A stretch of 64,000 nt of DNA from Achatina immaculata (GCA_009760885.1 CM019692.1:46614930-46678929); one strand, 5' to 3'. Positions 1-10,890 are shown, counted from the first letter of the stretch. Translations and numbers: made by a program. Notes: generated by a model not told the origin, from the letters alone.

Positions 1-1640
1 ATAGTCTGCAGCATTGCAAAAGCCTGGTTTGCTCTAGTTAGTCTGTTGTTGATGTCCTCTGTGCTGTCTCCATTTTCTACTACTCTACTGCCAAGATATA
101 CAAATTCGTTGACCTCCTCCACTAACTTGCTATCTACTCTGAGTACATTTCTGTTGTTCACATATTCCTTCATTAACTTTCCTACGCTGATCTTTAGTCC
201 TATGTTGTTTGCATTCTGAGTTAGCATATCTTTGTGGCTGCTTGATAGTATACAAATGTCGTCTGCAAAGTCAAGGTCCTCCAGCACTGTGTGAAGGGTC
301 CATTGTAATCCTCTGCGTTTGTCTGATGTTGCCTCCTTCATTAACCAGTCTACTGCCAAGATAAATAATGTTGGTGATAGTACACATCTCTGCTTCACTC
401 CTGTTTGTACCCTAAAGCTGCTGGAGGTATGTTCTCTACAGATCACTTTGCAATGAAAACTCTCGTATAGGGCTTTGATTACATTCACTATCTTACAGGG
501 GAGGCCATGCCATCTTAGGATTTTCCACAGTGCATCTCTGTTGACAATGTCAAGGGCTTTCTCAAAATCTATAAACAATGCATATGTTGTGCTATGCCAC
601 TCATTTGCCTGTTCTAATATTTGTCTAAGTACAAACATATGGTCTATGCATGATCTTCCTCTCCTAAATCCTGCCTGCTCTTTCTGAAGTTTTCCCTCAA
701 GTGCTGGTGCAATTCTATTGATGATTATTCTGCAAAATACTTTACTGGTGAATGGCAGTAGGGCAATGCCTCTCCAGTTCCTGCAATCTCTGAGGTCACC
801 CTTCTTTGGTAGTTTTACTATAAGGCCAGTTTTCCACTCCTCTGGAGCTTTTTCTAGATCCCGAATTTGTTGTAGTATCCGGCAGAGTTGTTTTGGTGTT
901 TCTGTTTCTTCTGCTTTAAACATCTCAGCAGTCACTTCATCATCACCTGGTGCCTTGTCTAATTTTAGCTTCTTTATTGCTTCCTTTACTTCACTTATTG
1001 TTATTGGTACTGTATTGATGTTTAGTACTGTTTTTGCTTCAGGTATGTCTATTGTTTGTGCTGTTTGTGTTCAGTAATTTTTTCTTGATTTCCTTTCTTT
1101 GCTCCATCTTTTCCCATGTAGTCTTGCTTATCCATTCCTCTTTTCTCCGTTTCCGATATCCCAGCACCTCTTTTGCTGTTTCCTGTAGTGTTTTATTGAA
1201 CTCTAGCATGGACATTTCTGTTTCGTCTTCTATGACACTGAAGCGGTTCTTAAGTACTATTGAAAATTCATTCATTGTTTGCTGGTCTTTCACTTTTGTT
1301 GTATCAAAACATGTCTTGCTGTGTTCTCCGATTTTGGCTTTCCTTAATTTTAGATTTACTTTTGCTACCAGAAGGTTGTGATCACTTCCTACATCTGCTC
1401 CTTTCTTTGCTTTTACATCTTGTAGTGACCACTTCCACTTGTTGTTTATTAGTATGTGATCGATTTGGTTTTCTGTGGTTTTATCTGGGGACCTCCAAGT
1501 CACTTTATGGATGTTTTTATGTTGGAAAATTGTCCCTCCGGTGGTCATCATGTTTTCTTCACAGAAACTGCACAGTCTTTCTCCATTTTCATTTATTTCT
1601 CCGATTCCTTATCTTTCCATGATTCTTCTTCTATCTTCAT
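1..1640 (-). mobile_element. LINE (non-LTR retrotransposon): endonuclease C-terminus plus reverse transcriptase
   Basis: On the minus strand, 1551-1039 encodes the C-terminal part of an APE-type endonuclease, with the conserved IDHILI and SDHNLL motifs. From about 1055 down to base 1 a second frame reads as reverse transcriptase, with no stop that I see: KLPKKGDLRDC, NWRGIALL, EQAGFRRGRSC, VKQRCVLSP and the catalytic FADD at 258-269. The endonuclease frame ends in a stop at 1039. The stretch of roughly 100 residues that normally links endonuclease to RT is absent, so I infer an internal deletion plus frameshift near 1050. The element runs off the left edge, and upstream it stops at the palindrome. 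It is an APE-type LINE, RTE/CR1-like in appearance; the clade is not assigned. Confidence 0.9.
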
Positions 1641-1665
1641 TTCCCTCACCTACTTTTGCCCAAGA

Positions 1666-1729
1666 TGGGTGGAGACAGCCAGTCTGGAAAATAAGGCGCC
1701 TTATTTTCCAGACTGGCTGTCTCCACCCA
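1666..1729. repeat. 64-bp perfect palindrome
   Basis: The 32 bases from 1666 are exactly complementary to the 32 that follow, with centre GGCGCC at 1695-1700 and no spacer. Pairing breaks at 1665/1730. It sits where the minus-strand LINE loses its 5' homology, so it may mark a foldback or inversion breakpoint, real or arising in cloning or assembly. Confidence 0.95.
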
Positions 1730-1739
1730 GCTGGAATTA

Positions 1740-2150
1740 ACAATGTCTTCAGCTTTCTGTAACTTCTTTATTTTTCTACTGGCCTTTTTTATACTCTACT
1801 TTCTTTCTCTATGCTACCCCTCCCTACTACCATCCTATTTCCTTCTCTGCCAACATATTGGTCTTGTTCTATTCACCAGTTTCACATTTCCTCCCTGTAG
1901 GTGTTTAAGTTCTTCATTCATTATCTCTCCGCGTCCCCTTTTCTCTCCCTTCTCCCCCCCCCCCCCCGACACCTCTAGCAGCCATCATGTTTCTATTGCC
2001 TTCCCCAAGCCCTTTCTCCCACTTGTTCTCCTCCTCTCTCTCTCTGCTTCTTGCTATGATTGGCTATATCGGGAATCTTTTGTCTGTAGGCAGCATGGTT
2101 TTTTTTTCTTCCTCCTCCTTCTTCCACACACATTTCTGCTTCACTGGGAG
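1740..2150. other. Pyrimidine-rich stretch, no gene seen
   Basis: The plus strand is strongly C/T-rich, with a C run near 1957-1970. Frames stay open because of composition only. I see no domain, splice-bounded exon or RNA gene. Confidence 0.5.
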
Positions 2151-2290
2151 CAAGACACTTCAGATAAGTTCTATATGTTTGTATTTCGTTGTGTATGTAT
2201 CCTCGAATAAGGCTCACGCCGAAATATCGGATGTTGTATGTTTTTCATTTATACATTCTCATACTTTATATTCGTTTTTTTCTCACCTTG
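2150..2290 (+). repeat. Family G dispersed repeat
   Basis: The core around 2205-2250 (aaggctcacgccgaaat and flanks) recurs in reverse orientation near 19600-19740 and 54430-54600. All copies share the block leading to ttcatttatac. The class is unknown. Confidence 0.6.
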
Positions 2291-2359
2291 CTCACTTCCT
2301 CCCTCACTTTGTAAAACTGCACCATACACCTCTATCTACCTTATTCTCAGAGTAAAGAT

Positions 2360-2840
2360 CTGACTGAGACAGCTTCTCCATTTGTGAAATCCTGCCTGTT
2401 CTTCTCTCACTGCAGTATCCACTACATCCTTAATTCTTTTCAGAATCACTTTACAAAACACCTTTGACACAACTGATAGTAAGGTTACACCCCTCCAGTT
2501 ATTGCAGTCACTGAGGTTGCCTTTTTTGGGTATTTTAACAATGATTCCTTGTTTTCATTCAGAAGGGACCTTTTCTTCTTTCCAGATTTTATTAAACATT
2601 CTCTGTAGTTGGCTCATGCTGTCACTGTTAATAGTTTTTAACATTTCGACTGTTATTTCATCTTCACCTGCAGCTTTGTTGTTAACCATTAGATTCACTG
2701 CTGTTCCAACTTCAGTCAGTGTAACTTCATCTAGGTTGACATTTAGTTGTGGAACTGGTAAATCGGTTTCATGATTTATTAATTCATTTGGGTGTGGTCA
2801 ATTAAGATTTTCTTGGAAGTGTTTGGCTCATCTTTGCTTT
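2360..2840 (-). mobile_element. LINE fragment, reverse transcriptase fingers region
   Basis: The minus-strand translation gives VNNKAAGEDEITVEMLK, KIPKKGNLSDCNNWRG, LLSVVSKVFCKVILKRI and REEQAGF, the standard N-terminal RT blocks, with at least one stop. It probably belongs with the linker fragment at 3220-3700; a family D 3' end lies between them. Confidence 0.8.
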
Positions 2841-2847
2841 TGTTTTT

Positions 2848-3219
2848 CATCATCATCAGGTGCCGCATTGGCTATTATGCTTCTCCAGAGTACACGATCC
2901 TTCATGCAGACCATCAGCTCAGTTGGTGATCTCCACTCACACTATCCCATCAGACTATCCAGTATCATTTCTCTTGGTCTTCCTCTTGATCTTCCTTCTA
3001 TTTTTCCGCTGTTATAATATTTTCAATGCCCCATCTACTCATTGCATGTCCTATGAAAGTACACTGTCTCTCTCTTATTTTTTTTACAAGATTTTTTTGT
3101 CTCTCCAGCTCTTCTCGTACATTCTTCATTAGTTATTTTTGCTGTCCAGGGAATTCTCAACATTCTTCTAATAAACCACATTTCTGCTGCTTCCAATGAT
3201 TTTTGTGCAGACCTACCCA
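2848..3219 (-). mobile_element. Family D LINE, 3' end
   Basis: This is the reverse complement of the 3' end seen intact at 9205-9598, including WFIRRMLRIPWTAKITNE and the terminal (TGA)n tail, here CATCATCATCAGG at 2848. It has several indels. Confidence 0.85.
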
Positions 3220-3700
3220 TTGGTGTTTACTTGATGTTAATAGGCTGCCTGTTTTGCTAAAGACTGGCCTTTCTCTGGAGGTAATAGCACCTGTTAGCTT
3301 CCTCTGTATGTTATATAGAGTTTTGCTGTCTCCTGTTTTTGCTGCATTTCCTGCTTTTTTGGTCTATATATTCTCTTTTGTCTCTTCTAGCTGAAATTTT
3401 TACTTTATTGTCTAGTTCTTTGTATATTGCTTTTGCCAAAACTTTTCCAAGATCTGTTTACATTCAACATGGCTAATTTGGCTGCTCGTCTTCCATGTAT
3501 GTATTTCCATGTGTTATCTGATATCCATGCTTTTCTACTTGTTGACTGCAGACCAGCACTTGCTCTTGCTGCCGTGATTATGGCCGTGCTGTATGAATTC
3601 CATAATTCATCTATATCTGTCTCATCTACCTTGCTGAGTGCTGCGAAATGATTGGTAAGTTCCAAATTGAAATTACTGTTGGCATTTTTTTCTTGTAGGC
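3220..3700 (-). mobile_element. LINE fragment, endonuclease-RT linker
   Basis: The minus translation contains AWISDNTWKYIHGRRAAK and a following NIQRKLTG segment. These resemble the basic linker between endonuclease and RT in APE-type LINEs (the EWIS..T motif). Stops are present. Confidence 0.65.
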
Positions 3701-3784
3701 TATGTCTGTTTATCTTTCTGCTTTCTTGTGTTGGCTTTTCAGTTTAAGTCTTATAAAGAAACATATACGTGAAAATAAACTTAC

Positions 3785-4011
3785 GATGCTCCCCAGTCAA
3801 ACCGTTGGGATCACAAATGTATGCTGGTTCATGTGTACTGTGGCCACATTTCCTCGCATCCACTAGAGGGTTATGCATCTCTTCTGGAAGCCACTCCTGC
3901 TTTGAAGACTGACTGGAAATCAGGTCTGGGACAACTATCAGCAGGACCGCAGCAAAAACGGACACCATTTTCTTTTTTTAACAAAATATCACAAACGTCA
4001 AAAATAAGTAC
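3785..4011 (-). CDS. MOLO1-like protein, first coding exon (signal peptide + start of domain)
   Basis: The ATG at 3968 has a good context (A at -3, G at +4) and opens 61 codons. A hydrophobic signal peptide (MVSVFAAVLLIVV, about residues 1-19) is followed by a secreted segment with Cys at about residues 40 and 52 and the motif YICDPNGLTGEH. The ICDP(N/D)G motif after a W-x-P/N-P segment is typical of the MOLO1 family (modulator of levamisole receptor-1, TPM-like domain), single-pass proteins. In C. elegans MOLO-1 is an auxiliary subunit of levamisole acetylcholine receptors. The exon ends at a consensus donor (GTAAGT on minus, 3779-3784) with one base over. Upstream, a pyrimidine-rich tract and TAG at 4012 make a good acceptor, so 3969-4011 is 5'UTR. 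Later exons were not found; 1-3700 is LINE sequence, so they are probably off the left edge. The family call rests on one exon. Confidence 0.75.
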
Positions 4012-4690
4012 CTAAGAAAGAAGAATAAAGGATATCAGATTTCTGCAACAAAAACAAAACATAAATCAAATTTACTCAATTAATAACCAGAGTAAACTGC
4101 CTTATCATGCTTTTGCATGATTAAGAAGTGACTGCGCTAACCAATTAAATTACCAGTTAAAAAAAAAGTTAGAGGGTGTGAGTTACTGTAACCAGTTTAT
4201 ATTATCAAAAACCTAGTAAAAAGCAACCAGCGAAATCAGTTCTAGGATAACAGGGCCAACAGACTTATGATTCTCAATCTGCATGGAGGAGAATCAGCCA
4301 GTTCTGATTTTGATCAGTATGTGAGCATTTTGCAAAGACTAATCCTAGTTGCAAATAAGAAAAAAAAAAATTCACACAAACATTTACTTTCCACTGGTGT
4401 TTGTAATGTATACTTACTTTTACATTAAAAAAAAAAAATATATATATATATATACGAAGCACCAAATGTTATATTAAGAAAATTGGTATTTGGGAAAGCA
4501 CTTTATGAAAAGTGAAAGAGGTATAACTGTACCAGATTTTAAAAATCCTAGTGCAGTCACTGGTTTAAGACTCATCACTCAAGCTGTTAAAATTTATACT
4601 TGGAAGTCACCATGTCTGCATGCATGGTAAGGCAGTCCACTTTACACTGTAAACATGGAGCAATGCATTAGAAGAGACAGATGTTCATAT
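4012..4690. other. Intron-like AT-rich sequence, nothing recognised
   Basis: A/T-rich with short poly-A and TA tracts (4425-4455). It lies between the proposed 5'UTR exon (8423-8560) and the coding exon of the MOLO1-like gene. No coding or RNA signal. Confidence 0.4.
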
Positions 4691-4960
4691 TTCTTCAATC
4701 TCTCTGGAACTGTGAGATGCTGTTCTTTGTAGCCGATGCTGTGGAGATTCTATGGCACAGCATCATGTTGAATGTGTCATGGCAGCTATTTTTCAGTCCC
4801 TGAATGGAGTTAAAAAGCACGAGGTGTGTAATGCTTCTTTAGCAGACCCCACCACCATGGCAGTCCCTGCCTCATTACCCAGGCTAGGACTGTTACTAGG
4901 ATTATCAATGGAAAAGTGAGACAGGTCAGCTATAGTTTTGCCAACATGTTAGCAATGGGT
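4690..4960 (+). repeat. Family E dispersed repeat
   Basis: Shares blocks such as ctctggaact, gctgttctttg..gccgatgctg, tagcagac.ccaccaccatgg and tta.ccaggcta with copies at 40440-40745, 48925-49290 and 57105-57620, and partially at 8655-8760, 9896-10000 and 17455-17535. No coding potential; unclassified, possibly SINE-like. Confidence 0.7.
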
Positions 4961-4990
4961 TGCTGACTGCCACAATGGACAGAGTCATTA

Positions 4991-5300
4991 CCCCATCATC
5001 ATCATTATCACCTTTCACTCCCTTGAGAGCACAGGCCACGGATAAAGGCTCTCCAGTCATCCCTGCTCTTGGAATTATTCTCTGCTTCTTTCCATGTGCA
5101 TCCCTTGTCTCTGAGCACTGTCATAATTTCTCTTCTCCAAGTAACTCTAGGTCTTCCTTGTTTTCTATTTCCTTGAGGATTCCATGTCAGTGCCCGTCTT
5201 GCTATGTTGGTGTCGGTTTCTTCAGAGTGTGGCCAATCCACCTCCTCTTCCTAGACATGATTTGTAGGTTCATAGGTTCTTGTCCTGCGTCATTACACCA
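4991..5300 (-). mobile_element. Family C LINE, 3' end
   Basis: The minus frame reads RKRRWIGH, ALTWNPQGNRKQGRPRVTWRR and DDWRAFIRGLCSQGSER to a stop. This is the C-terminal tail of a widespread invertebrate APE-type LINE. A (TGA/ATG)n tail follows, seen as catcatcatcatta at 4999. Confidence 0.85.
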
Positions 5301-5880
5301 TAGATGTTCATAACCCTCATGTATATTAGACCCCATTCAACCCCACTGTGAGTGAAGTAATGAGTTTCCTACTGACATCTCATTATCTAAGAGTTAATAT
5401 GCCTACTGTATTTAAAGTAGTACAAATTTATTGGCTGCTTAATTTATTTGTCAAACTTTAAACAAAAACAAACAATCAAAAATCTCAGCAAAATTATTAA
5501 TAAATATAATATCATTATTTGGTGTTAGCTTCACCCTGTGCACTCAAAAGCTTTTTGCATAAACTTTGATGAATATAGTTCTATATATTTTAAGCACAAA
5601 CATTCCACCGAAAAAAAAATAACTGCCATAAATGCTAAAAATAAGCATAACATCACTTCCTGGTAAAATGCTGCACCAATGATGTTTGATAACAAAAAAA
5701 TGTTCATGTGTCACAGAAGCTGTTTGGTAGGTCTAAGAATTAAATTTTAAAATGTTATCAGGGATGGCAAAACAGAGCTGACTATTTATAAAAACAAACT
5801 CACTTTTCACCAGTAGATTCATAATAAACTTCTAAAAAATGACTACTTTTCTATTTTTCACTTCAATAAACTGATATTAT
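5300..5880. other. AT-rich sequence, nothing recognised
   Basis: No domain, splice-bounded exon or repeat copy noticed within this probable intron. Confidence 0.35.
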
Positions 5881-6855
5881 ATCTTACATCCTTCCCTTGC
5901 CATTAAACATCATGTAGGTATTGCATGGTAGACTGCCAAGACTTCCTGTTTTCTGCAATCTTTTCAACCTCATCAAGGGATGTCATTCCCACTCAGCTGG
6001 TCTCTCCTAACAATGTCCTCTTTAGAGTTTCATGTGGTCAACCTCTTTTTCTTCAGCCTTTTGTGTTCCACTTGATAGCTTGTTCCACTTGAAATAGGTT
6101 GTTGCTTCCTCATCTGTCTTATCTCTGCGTTGTTCCTGAATTCGTTCCACTTTATAGCGAGTATTTTCCACAGGCATTTGTTTTCAAAAGAGTCTAATTT
6201 CTTGTCTATTTCTTTAGTTGTTTTCTAGCTTTCACATGCATAAAAGAGGGTGAATATTACATTTGAATAGAATAATCTTAACTTGGTTTTTGTGCTTGTA
6301 ACTTTTGAATGCCATATGTTCTCAGGATTCTTGACGATCAGTGCTGCTTTTGCAATTCAAATTCTAACTTCCTTTCTGGTGTCACCATCTTGGTCTATGT
6401 AGCTGCCATGGTATGCAAACTGGTTTATTTCTTCAACAGCTGTTCATTCTATGTGTATTTTTCCTTCATGGTTAATGAAAAGTCTCAGTATTTTTGTTTT
6501 TTCCTTGTTAATTTCAAGTCCTATTTTACTAGCCATTGAAGACAGGGTATCTGTTTTTTCTTGCATTGACATCATCACTGATAAGAGTTATGTTATCAGC
6601 AAAATCAAGATCTTCCAGTTGGGTCTCATTTACCCAATCAATGCCCGTTTTACCTGAGCAGCATTTTTTCATCATGAAGTCCATGGCAATTAAAAAAAGC
6701 AAGGGAGATAATATACATCCTTGTTTCACGCCTGTTTCAATCTGGAACCATTTGCTCATTCCCTCTTCTGTCTTGACTGCACAAACAAATCCATTGTAGA
6801 GGTCCCTAACAATATTGACAGTCTTAGATGGTATTCCATATATTCTTAAAATTAT
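5881..6855 (-). mobile_element. Family B LINE, RT palm to 3' end
   Basis: The minus translation gives LRIYGIPSKTVNIVRDLYNG, VKQGCILSPLLF and LEDLDFADNITLIS (catalytic FADD degraded to FADN). The C-terminal tail matches the cleaner copies at 61100-61550. The element is cut 5' of the RT palm and carries many stops. The 3' end is ACGGGAAGGATGTAAGAT-like, at 5881. Confidence 0.85.
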
Positions 6856-6899
6856 ATACAGAAGAAAAATTTGACGAATCAAGGCACTTATCAGCACTG

Positions 6900-8420
6900 T
6901 TGCCTCTAAGCAGCACAGAGAAAAAAATCATACCACACACAACATTTTTGGAGCTGCACAAAAAAAAAAAAAAAACTGCAATTTTTATTTTCCACTTTCC
7001 AGATGTTACTCCGTGCTATAATTGCGATCAAGAAAAGTACAATGACGGTACATGTTTTTCCTTTACTTTTTCTTTCTTGCTGAGAAATGACTTTTGGATC
7101 AGATATTTCAACTGGTTTTTTATCACGTAGTTTTGGTAGTACTGTAGCAGAATCGTGATGAGGCAAGTGGGCACACAGAGAAAAGAGGGTAATTAAAATA
7201 AATGGGCAGATGAACTTCCACTGCTGAAAAGTACAGCAGGTCTATCCTGTTATTAAATCTACAGGCCTTTACAGTGTGTGTGTATGTGTGTGTGTATATA
7301 TATATATTAATTATACATTACTACGCACATTTGCACATATAATATTTTTTGCCCATGAGCTGAACATTTTGCACACAGACTGCTAACCCTTAGAGGGGAA
7401 CACTGCTTATTAGTACTCAAAATCTTGAATCCTACAGTCTGATGGGTACACAAAGGCACAATCTCAAATTATGGAAAATACAATAACCTGATGGATACAG
7501 ACTGACACAATCTCAGAATCTTGGAATATCCAGTAATCTGATAGATACAAATACTGTACGCTAATGTATGACAAATAAACAACAGTAGAACATCACTACA
7601 TTATAAACCAAAACAATTAAGTGCTGTGCCTTTCAACACTGTTGACCCCACTTTTTTATTCTGTCTAGCTCTTGATATTTTGAATCATATCTGTTGCTTT
7701 TCTTTTCCTGCATCATTTTTTTTTCATTGGTCTCTGCTGCTCCTTTCACTTTTTGAAGTAGATTCTAGTGATTAAACATGTACTATAATATATATATTTT
7801 TTTAATCTGATCAACTTTACTCTGTGTAACCAGTGTTTCTATGCTGACAGCATTTTATCACATCCAAAAGTCTACAAAACCACTGAATGATGTCACCAGT
7901 GAGACTGGATTATAGTTAACATCAAAAATACAGAAGCTGATGATAGCAATATCCGTCTGGTTATAGTCAGTTAAAAATGGAATATTTCTGTTCGTTCTGT
8001 AGTTTTAATGAAAAACAAACTAAAACAGATCACGACACGTCAGATCTTGCTCACTACAATGACTAACGGTTGAGTGTACACGGGGCTACATCACATCTGT
8101 ACGTGGTACTTAAGAACGGTCCTTCTCATTTTTCTACTAAAATTTGCTATGCTCAAGTAAGAATTTGTATTACCTTCAGATTCTTTGCTTTGTCACAACC
8201 TGAGAATCTACATCAAACGTTATAGAACATGGTCACACTGTTACCTGTGACTGGTCGCTGAACTGGTCGATCAACTCTTAGAAGCAGAAACTATTTTTCA
8301 CACTCCCACGGTCTCCATTTTGGAGGATTTACAAAAACGAATACAAAACAATAACAATATTGTTTATGCGACATAAACACTTAAAACAAGAATAATGCGC
8401 AATCAAATAAAGTAGCACTT
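6900..8420. other. Intron-like sequence, nothing recognised
   Basis: A/T-rich with a (TG)n(TA)n microsatellite at 7277-7306 and several poly-A/T tracts. No coding, RNA or repeat assignment. Confidence 0.4.
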
Positions 8421-8422
8421 AC

Positions 8423-8560
8423 TTTATTTAGTGGGCGAAACGGAGTGGCAGTTGAGATAACACCCGCACGACGATGTTATATAGCACCTATCCCAATTAC
8501 ATTCCATACAAGGCGAGAACTGTGCGGGCAGACGCAAGAACCACTCCTGGCACTTCCGGC
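8423..8560 (-). promoter_or_regulatory. Probable 5'UTR exon / promoter of the MOLO1-like gene
   Basis: On the minus strand a CpG-containing, GC-richer block with an ETS-like site (GCCGGAAGTG, near 8544-8553) leads into a consensus donor GTAAGT (plus acttac, 8417-8422). Reading continues without obvious coding. The next acceptor downstream on the same strand is at 4012, just upstream of the MOLO1-like ATG. I infer a noncoding first exon; the transcription start is not defined. Confidence 0.35.
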
Positions 8561-8654
8561 GAAGGGATACAACTATGTAAATAAATTTTGAAATGAGAGT
8601 CAATTTCACAGTGAGGTCCCCTAATATTGAATTAATTTTTTTTTTTTTTTCACT

Positions 8655-8760
8655 CCCTGACATGGGCTAAAAACCAATAGATGTACAATACTTCTCTAGC
8701 AAACTCTACCACCATGAGGACTATGGCAATACTTGCCTCGTTAGCGAGGCTGTCTATTAA
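8655..8760 (+). repeat. Family E fragment
   Basis: Carries the ccctgacatgggctaaaa and ctctaccaccatgaggacta..ttagcgaggct blocks shared with the longer copies. Truncated at both ends. Confidence 0.6.
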
Positions 8761-8795
8761 CGTGTGTACTAAAGAGATAAAAAACTAAATACAAT

Positions 8796-9598
8796 ATTAA
8801 CAACCTTCGGTATGCTGACGACACAGTACTGATAGCTGAGAACCAACAAGACCTGCAAAATCTCTTGGATAAAGTCGCCAAAGAAAGTGAACAGAAAGGC
8901 CTTACTTTGAACATAAAAAAGACAGAGACTATGGTTATATCTAAGAAACAGAATCCACCAGCATGCAGTATTCAATTAAACGGAACCATTCTAAAGCAGG
9001 TGCAGAAATTCAAATACCTTGGAGCAGTAATAAATTCAGATGGGAAATGCAGAACAGAAATTAGGAACAGAATAGGCCAAGCAAAGACTGCATTTCAGAG
9101 AATGAGAAACATATTAGCTAACACATCTTTATCAATGAATGTTAGAAAACGAGACCTAAAATGCTATATTGAACCTATCTTGTTATATGGAAGTGAATCA
9201 TGGACAATAGGCAAGTCTGCACAAAAATCATTGGAAGCAGCAGAAATGTGGTTTATTAGAAGAATGTTGCGAATCCCCTGGACAGCAAAAATAACTAATG
9301 AAGATTGTATGAGAAGAGCTGGAGAGACAAAAAACCTTGTCAGAAAGATAAGAGAGAGACAATGTACTTTCATAGGACATGCAATGAGAAGAGGGGGCAT
9401 TGAAAATATTATAACAACAGGAAAAATAGAAGGAAGAAGATCAAGAGGAAGACCAAGAGAAATGATACTGGACAGTCTGACGGGATGGTGTGAGAGGAGA
9501 TCGCCAACTGAACTGATGGCCTGCATGAAGGATCGTGTACTCTGGAGAAGCATAATAGCCAACGCAAGTCGGCACGGCACCTGATGATGATGATGACT
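8796..9598 (+). mobile_element. Family D LINE, RT thumb and C-terminus (open frame)
   Basis: An uninterrupted frame runs from about 8799 to the stop at 9582-9584. It begins at the catalytic YADD (RYADDTVLIA, near 8811) and continues through NIKKTETMVIS, FKYLGAVINSDGK, LLYGSESWTI, the RRMLRIPW block and a GHAMRR...RRSRGRPRE tail. It is 5'-truncated and ends in a (TGA)n tail. About 260 residues are undamaged, so this is one of the younger LINE copies here. Related fragments are at 2848-3219 and 34033-36285. Confidence 0.9.
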
Positions 9599-9601
9599 AA
9601 A

Positions 9602-9895
9602 GAGAGGTGGTTAGCGAGTGGTTAGGCGCTCGGTTTACTAATCTGGTGGTACCGGGTTCAGTCCTAGCGACGGGATTTATTCTGGTACACGGCACAAAAA
9701 AAAAAAGGCCCCGGGGTCGACCCAACCTCTAAAAATGGGTACCAGAGAAAATCTGGGAAGGCAAAAACTGCCAGGCGTGATAATGACCACATCACACTTT
9801 CGTGTGCCGAATGTAATGGAAATGCTGGTCTAACACAGTGTCCTCAATATGTATGGCACGTAAACAGGGATTTTACCTTACCTTTACCTTTTTAC
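9602..9895 (+). mobile_element. tRNA-derived SINE
   Basis: The 5' part resembles a tRNA with A-box-like TTAGCGAGTGGTTA and B-box-like GGGTTCAGTCCT (9653-9664). The body (ccaggcgtgataatgacc, cacactttcgtgtgcc) and a ttacctttacctttt tail follow. Sister copies: 13006-13185, 14340-14665 (minus), 24362-24660, 45335-45516, 55385-55700. Confidence 0.75.
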
Positions 9896-10000
9896 CAAAG
9901 AAGAGGTGGGACAGGGTATTGTTCAGCTATGCGTCGCCAACATGTCAACTATGGGTCGGTGATTATCAAAACTGACAGCGTCTTCACTCCCCGGTGATGG
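9896..10000 (+). repeat. Family E, 3' fragment
   Basis: The tattgttcagctatgcgtcgccaac and atgtcaactatgggtcggtgatt blocks match the 3' part of the 57105-57620 copy. Confidence 0.5.
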
Positions 10001-10039
10001 GGAATAGAAATGGGACGTCCATCTCATCTATTCCACTCA

Positions 10040-10180
10040 TGCAGTCATGTATCAGGTACAGCAAGCAGCCATCAGAACAGAATGGTTTGATATACAGACA
10101 GGGTTGCGTTCTCTCTTCCATATATCTTCAACATTTATGCAGAAAATACTGAAAAGAAACGTCGGAGATGATCCTGAATT
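10040..10180 (+). mobile_element. Possible LINE fragment, RT PYIFN block
   Basis: One frame reads SLPYIFNIYAENTEKK, close to the RT block (LFNLYTENIMRN) of family A. Too short and broken for more than a tentative call. Confidence 0.35.
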
Positions 10181-10775
10181 AGTGAAAGAGGAGAAACAAA
10201 ATCATCTTAGAAGAACGATGCCGAGAGTTCCTCGGCTGCATCAAGGAAAAAAAGTTACGTTTCCCCCCCTCAAAGTAAATGACACAGTGAGAACAATAAT
10301 CAAGGCTACGGTTCGTGAGAAACGAAAACGTGGGCTGCCAATGAGACTAAATTGTCTCTATGAAACAGCAGAGTTGTATATACATATACAATATTTATCT
10401 GTCTGTTACGCATTTTACGTTCTGCTTCATGGTCATTTCTCCCTCGTTTTATAAAAAACCAATTCTGAGAATATTTTTCCTGAAAGGAAATCTTTCTCTT
10501 TGGCATTTTGAAAACACTTCATGCAATTATTATACGCGCTCGCGCGCACACACACATGTAAAGAACATGGGTTTCTTTCAACGCCGAGATTATTGAAAAA
10601 GCATTTTTTCCCCCCTTCACTAAAAATAAACCTCAAAAAGAAGATATAGATTTTCAGTCTAAGACGCGGATAAAGATAAAACAGATATTTTTCTCACCAA
10701 AGGGTGTCAAACTTGAAACCACTGTGGCTCCAAAAACAAGTAAACTAAAAAACAGTGGACAGAAAGATACCATAC

Positions 10776-10890
10776 CTTAACTGTTTTGCCGTACAGCCTC
10801 GCTTTCTTTTGGGACGGAGCCGTGGAGGAGACATGACGTCGCCAATTGAAAACGTCTCTCTCGCAAAGACAAAAGAATGAAAAACGAAAT
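10776..10890 (-). CDS. Candidate first exon, unrecognised
   Basis: On the minus strand an ATG near 10837 opens MSPPRLRPKRKRGCTAKQLR and runs into a donor-like AAG|GTATGG (plus ccatac, 10770-10775). An overlapping frame from 10907 is also open to the donor. Upstream lie a CCAAT-like box and a TGACGTC CRE-like site. No family is recognised and no second exon was found. It could instead be a 5'UTR exon or chance. Confidence 0.2.
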
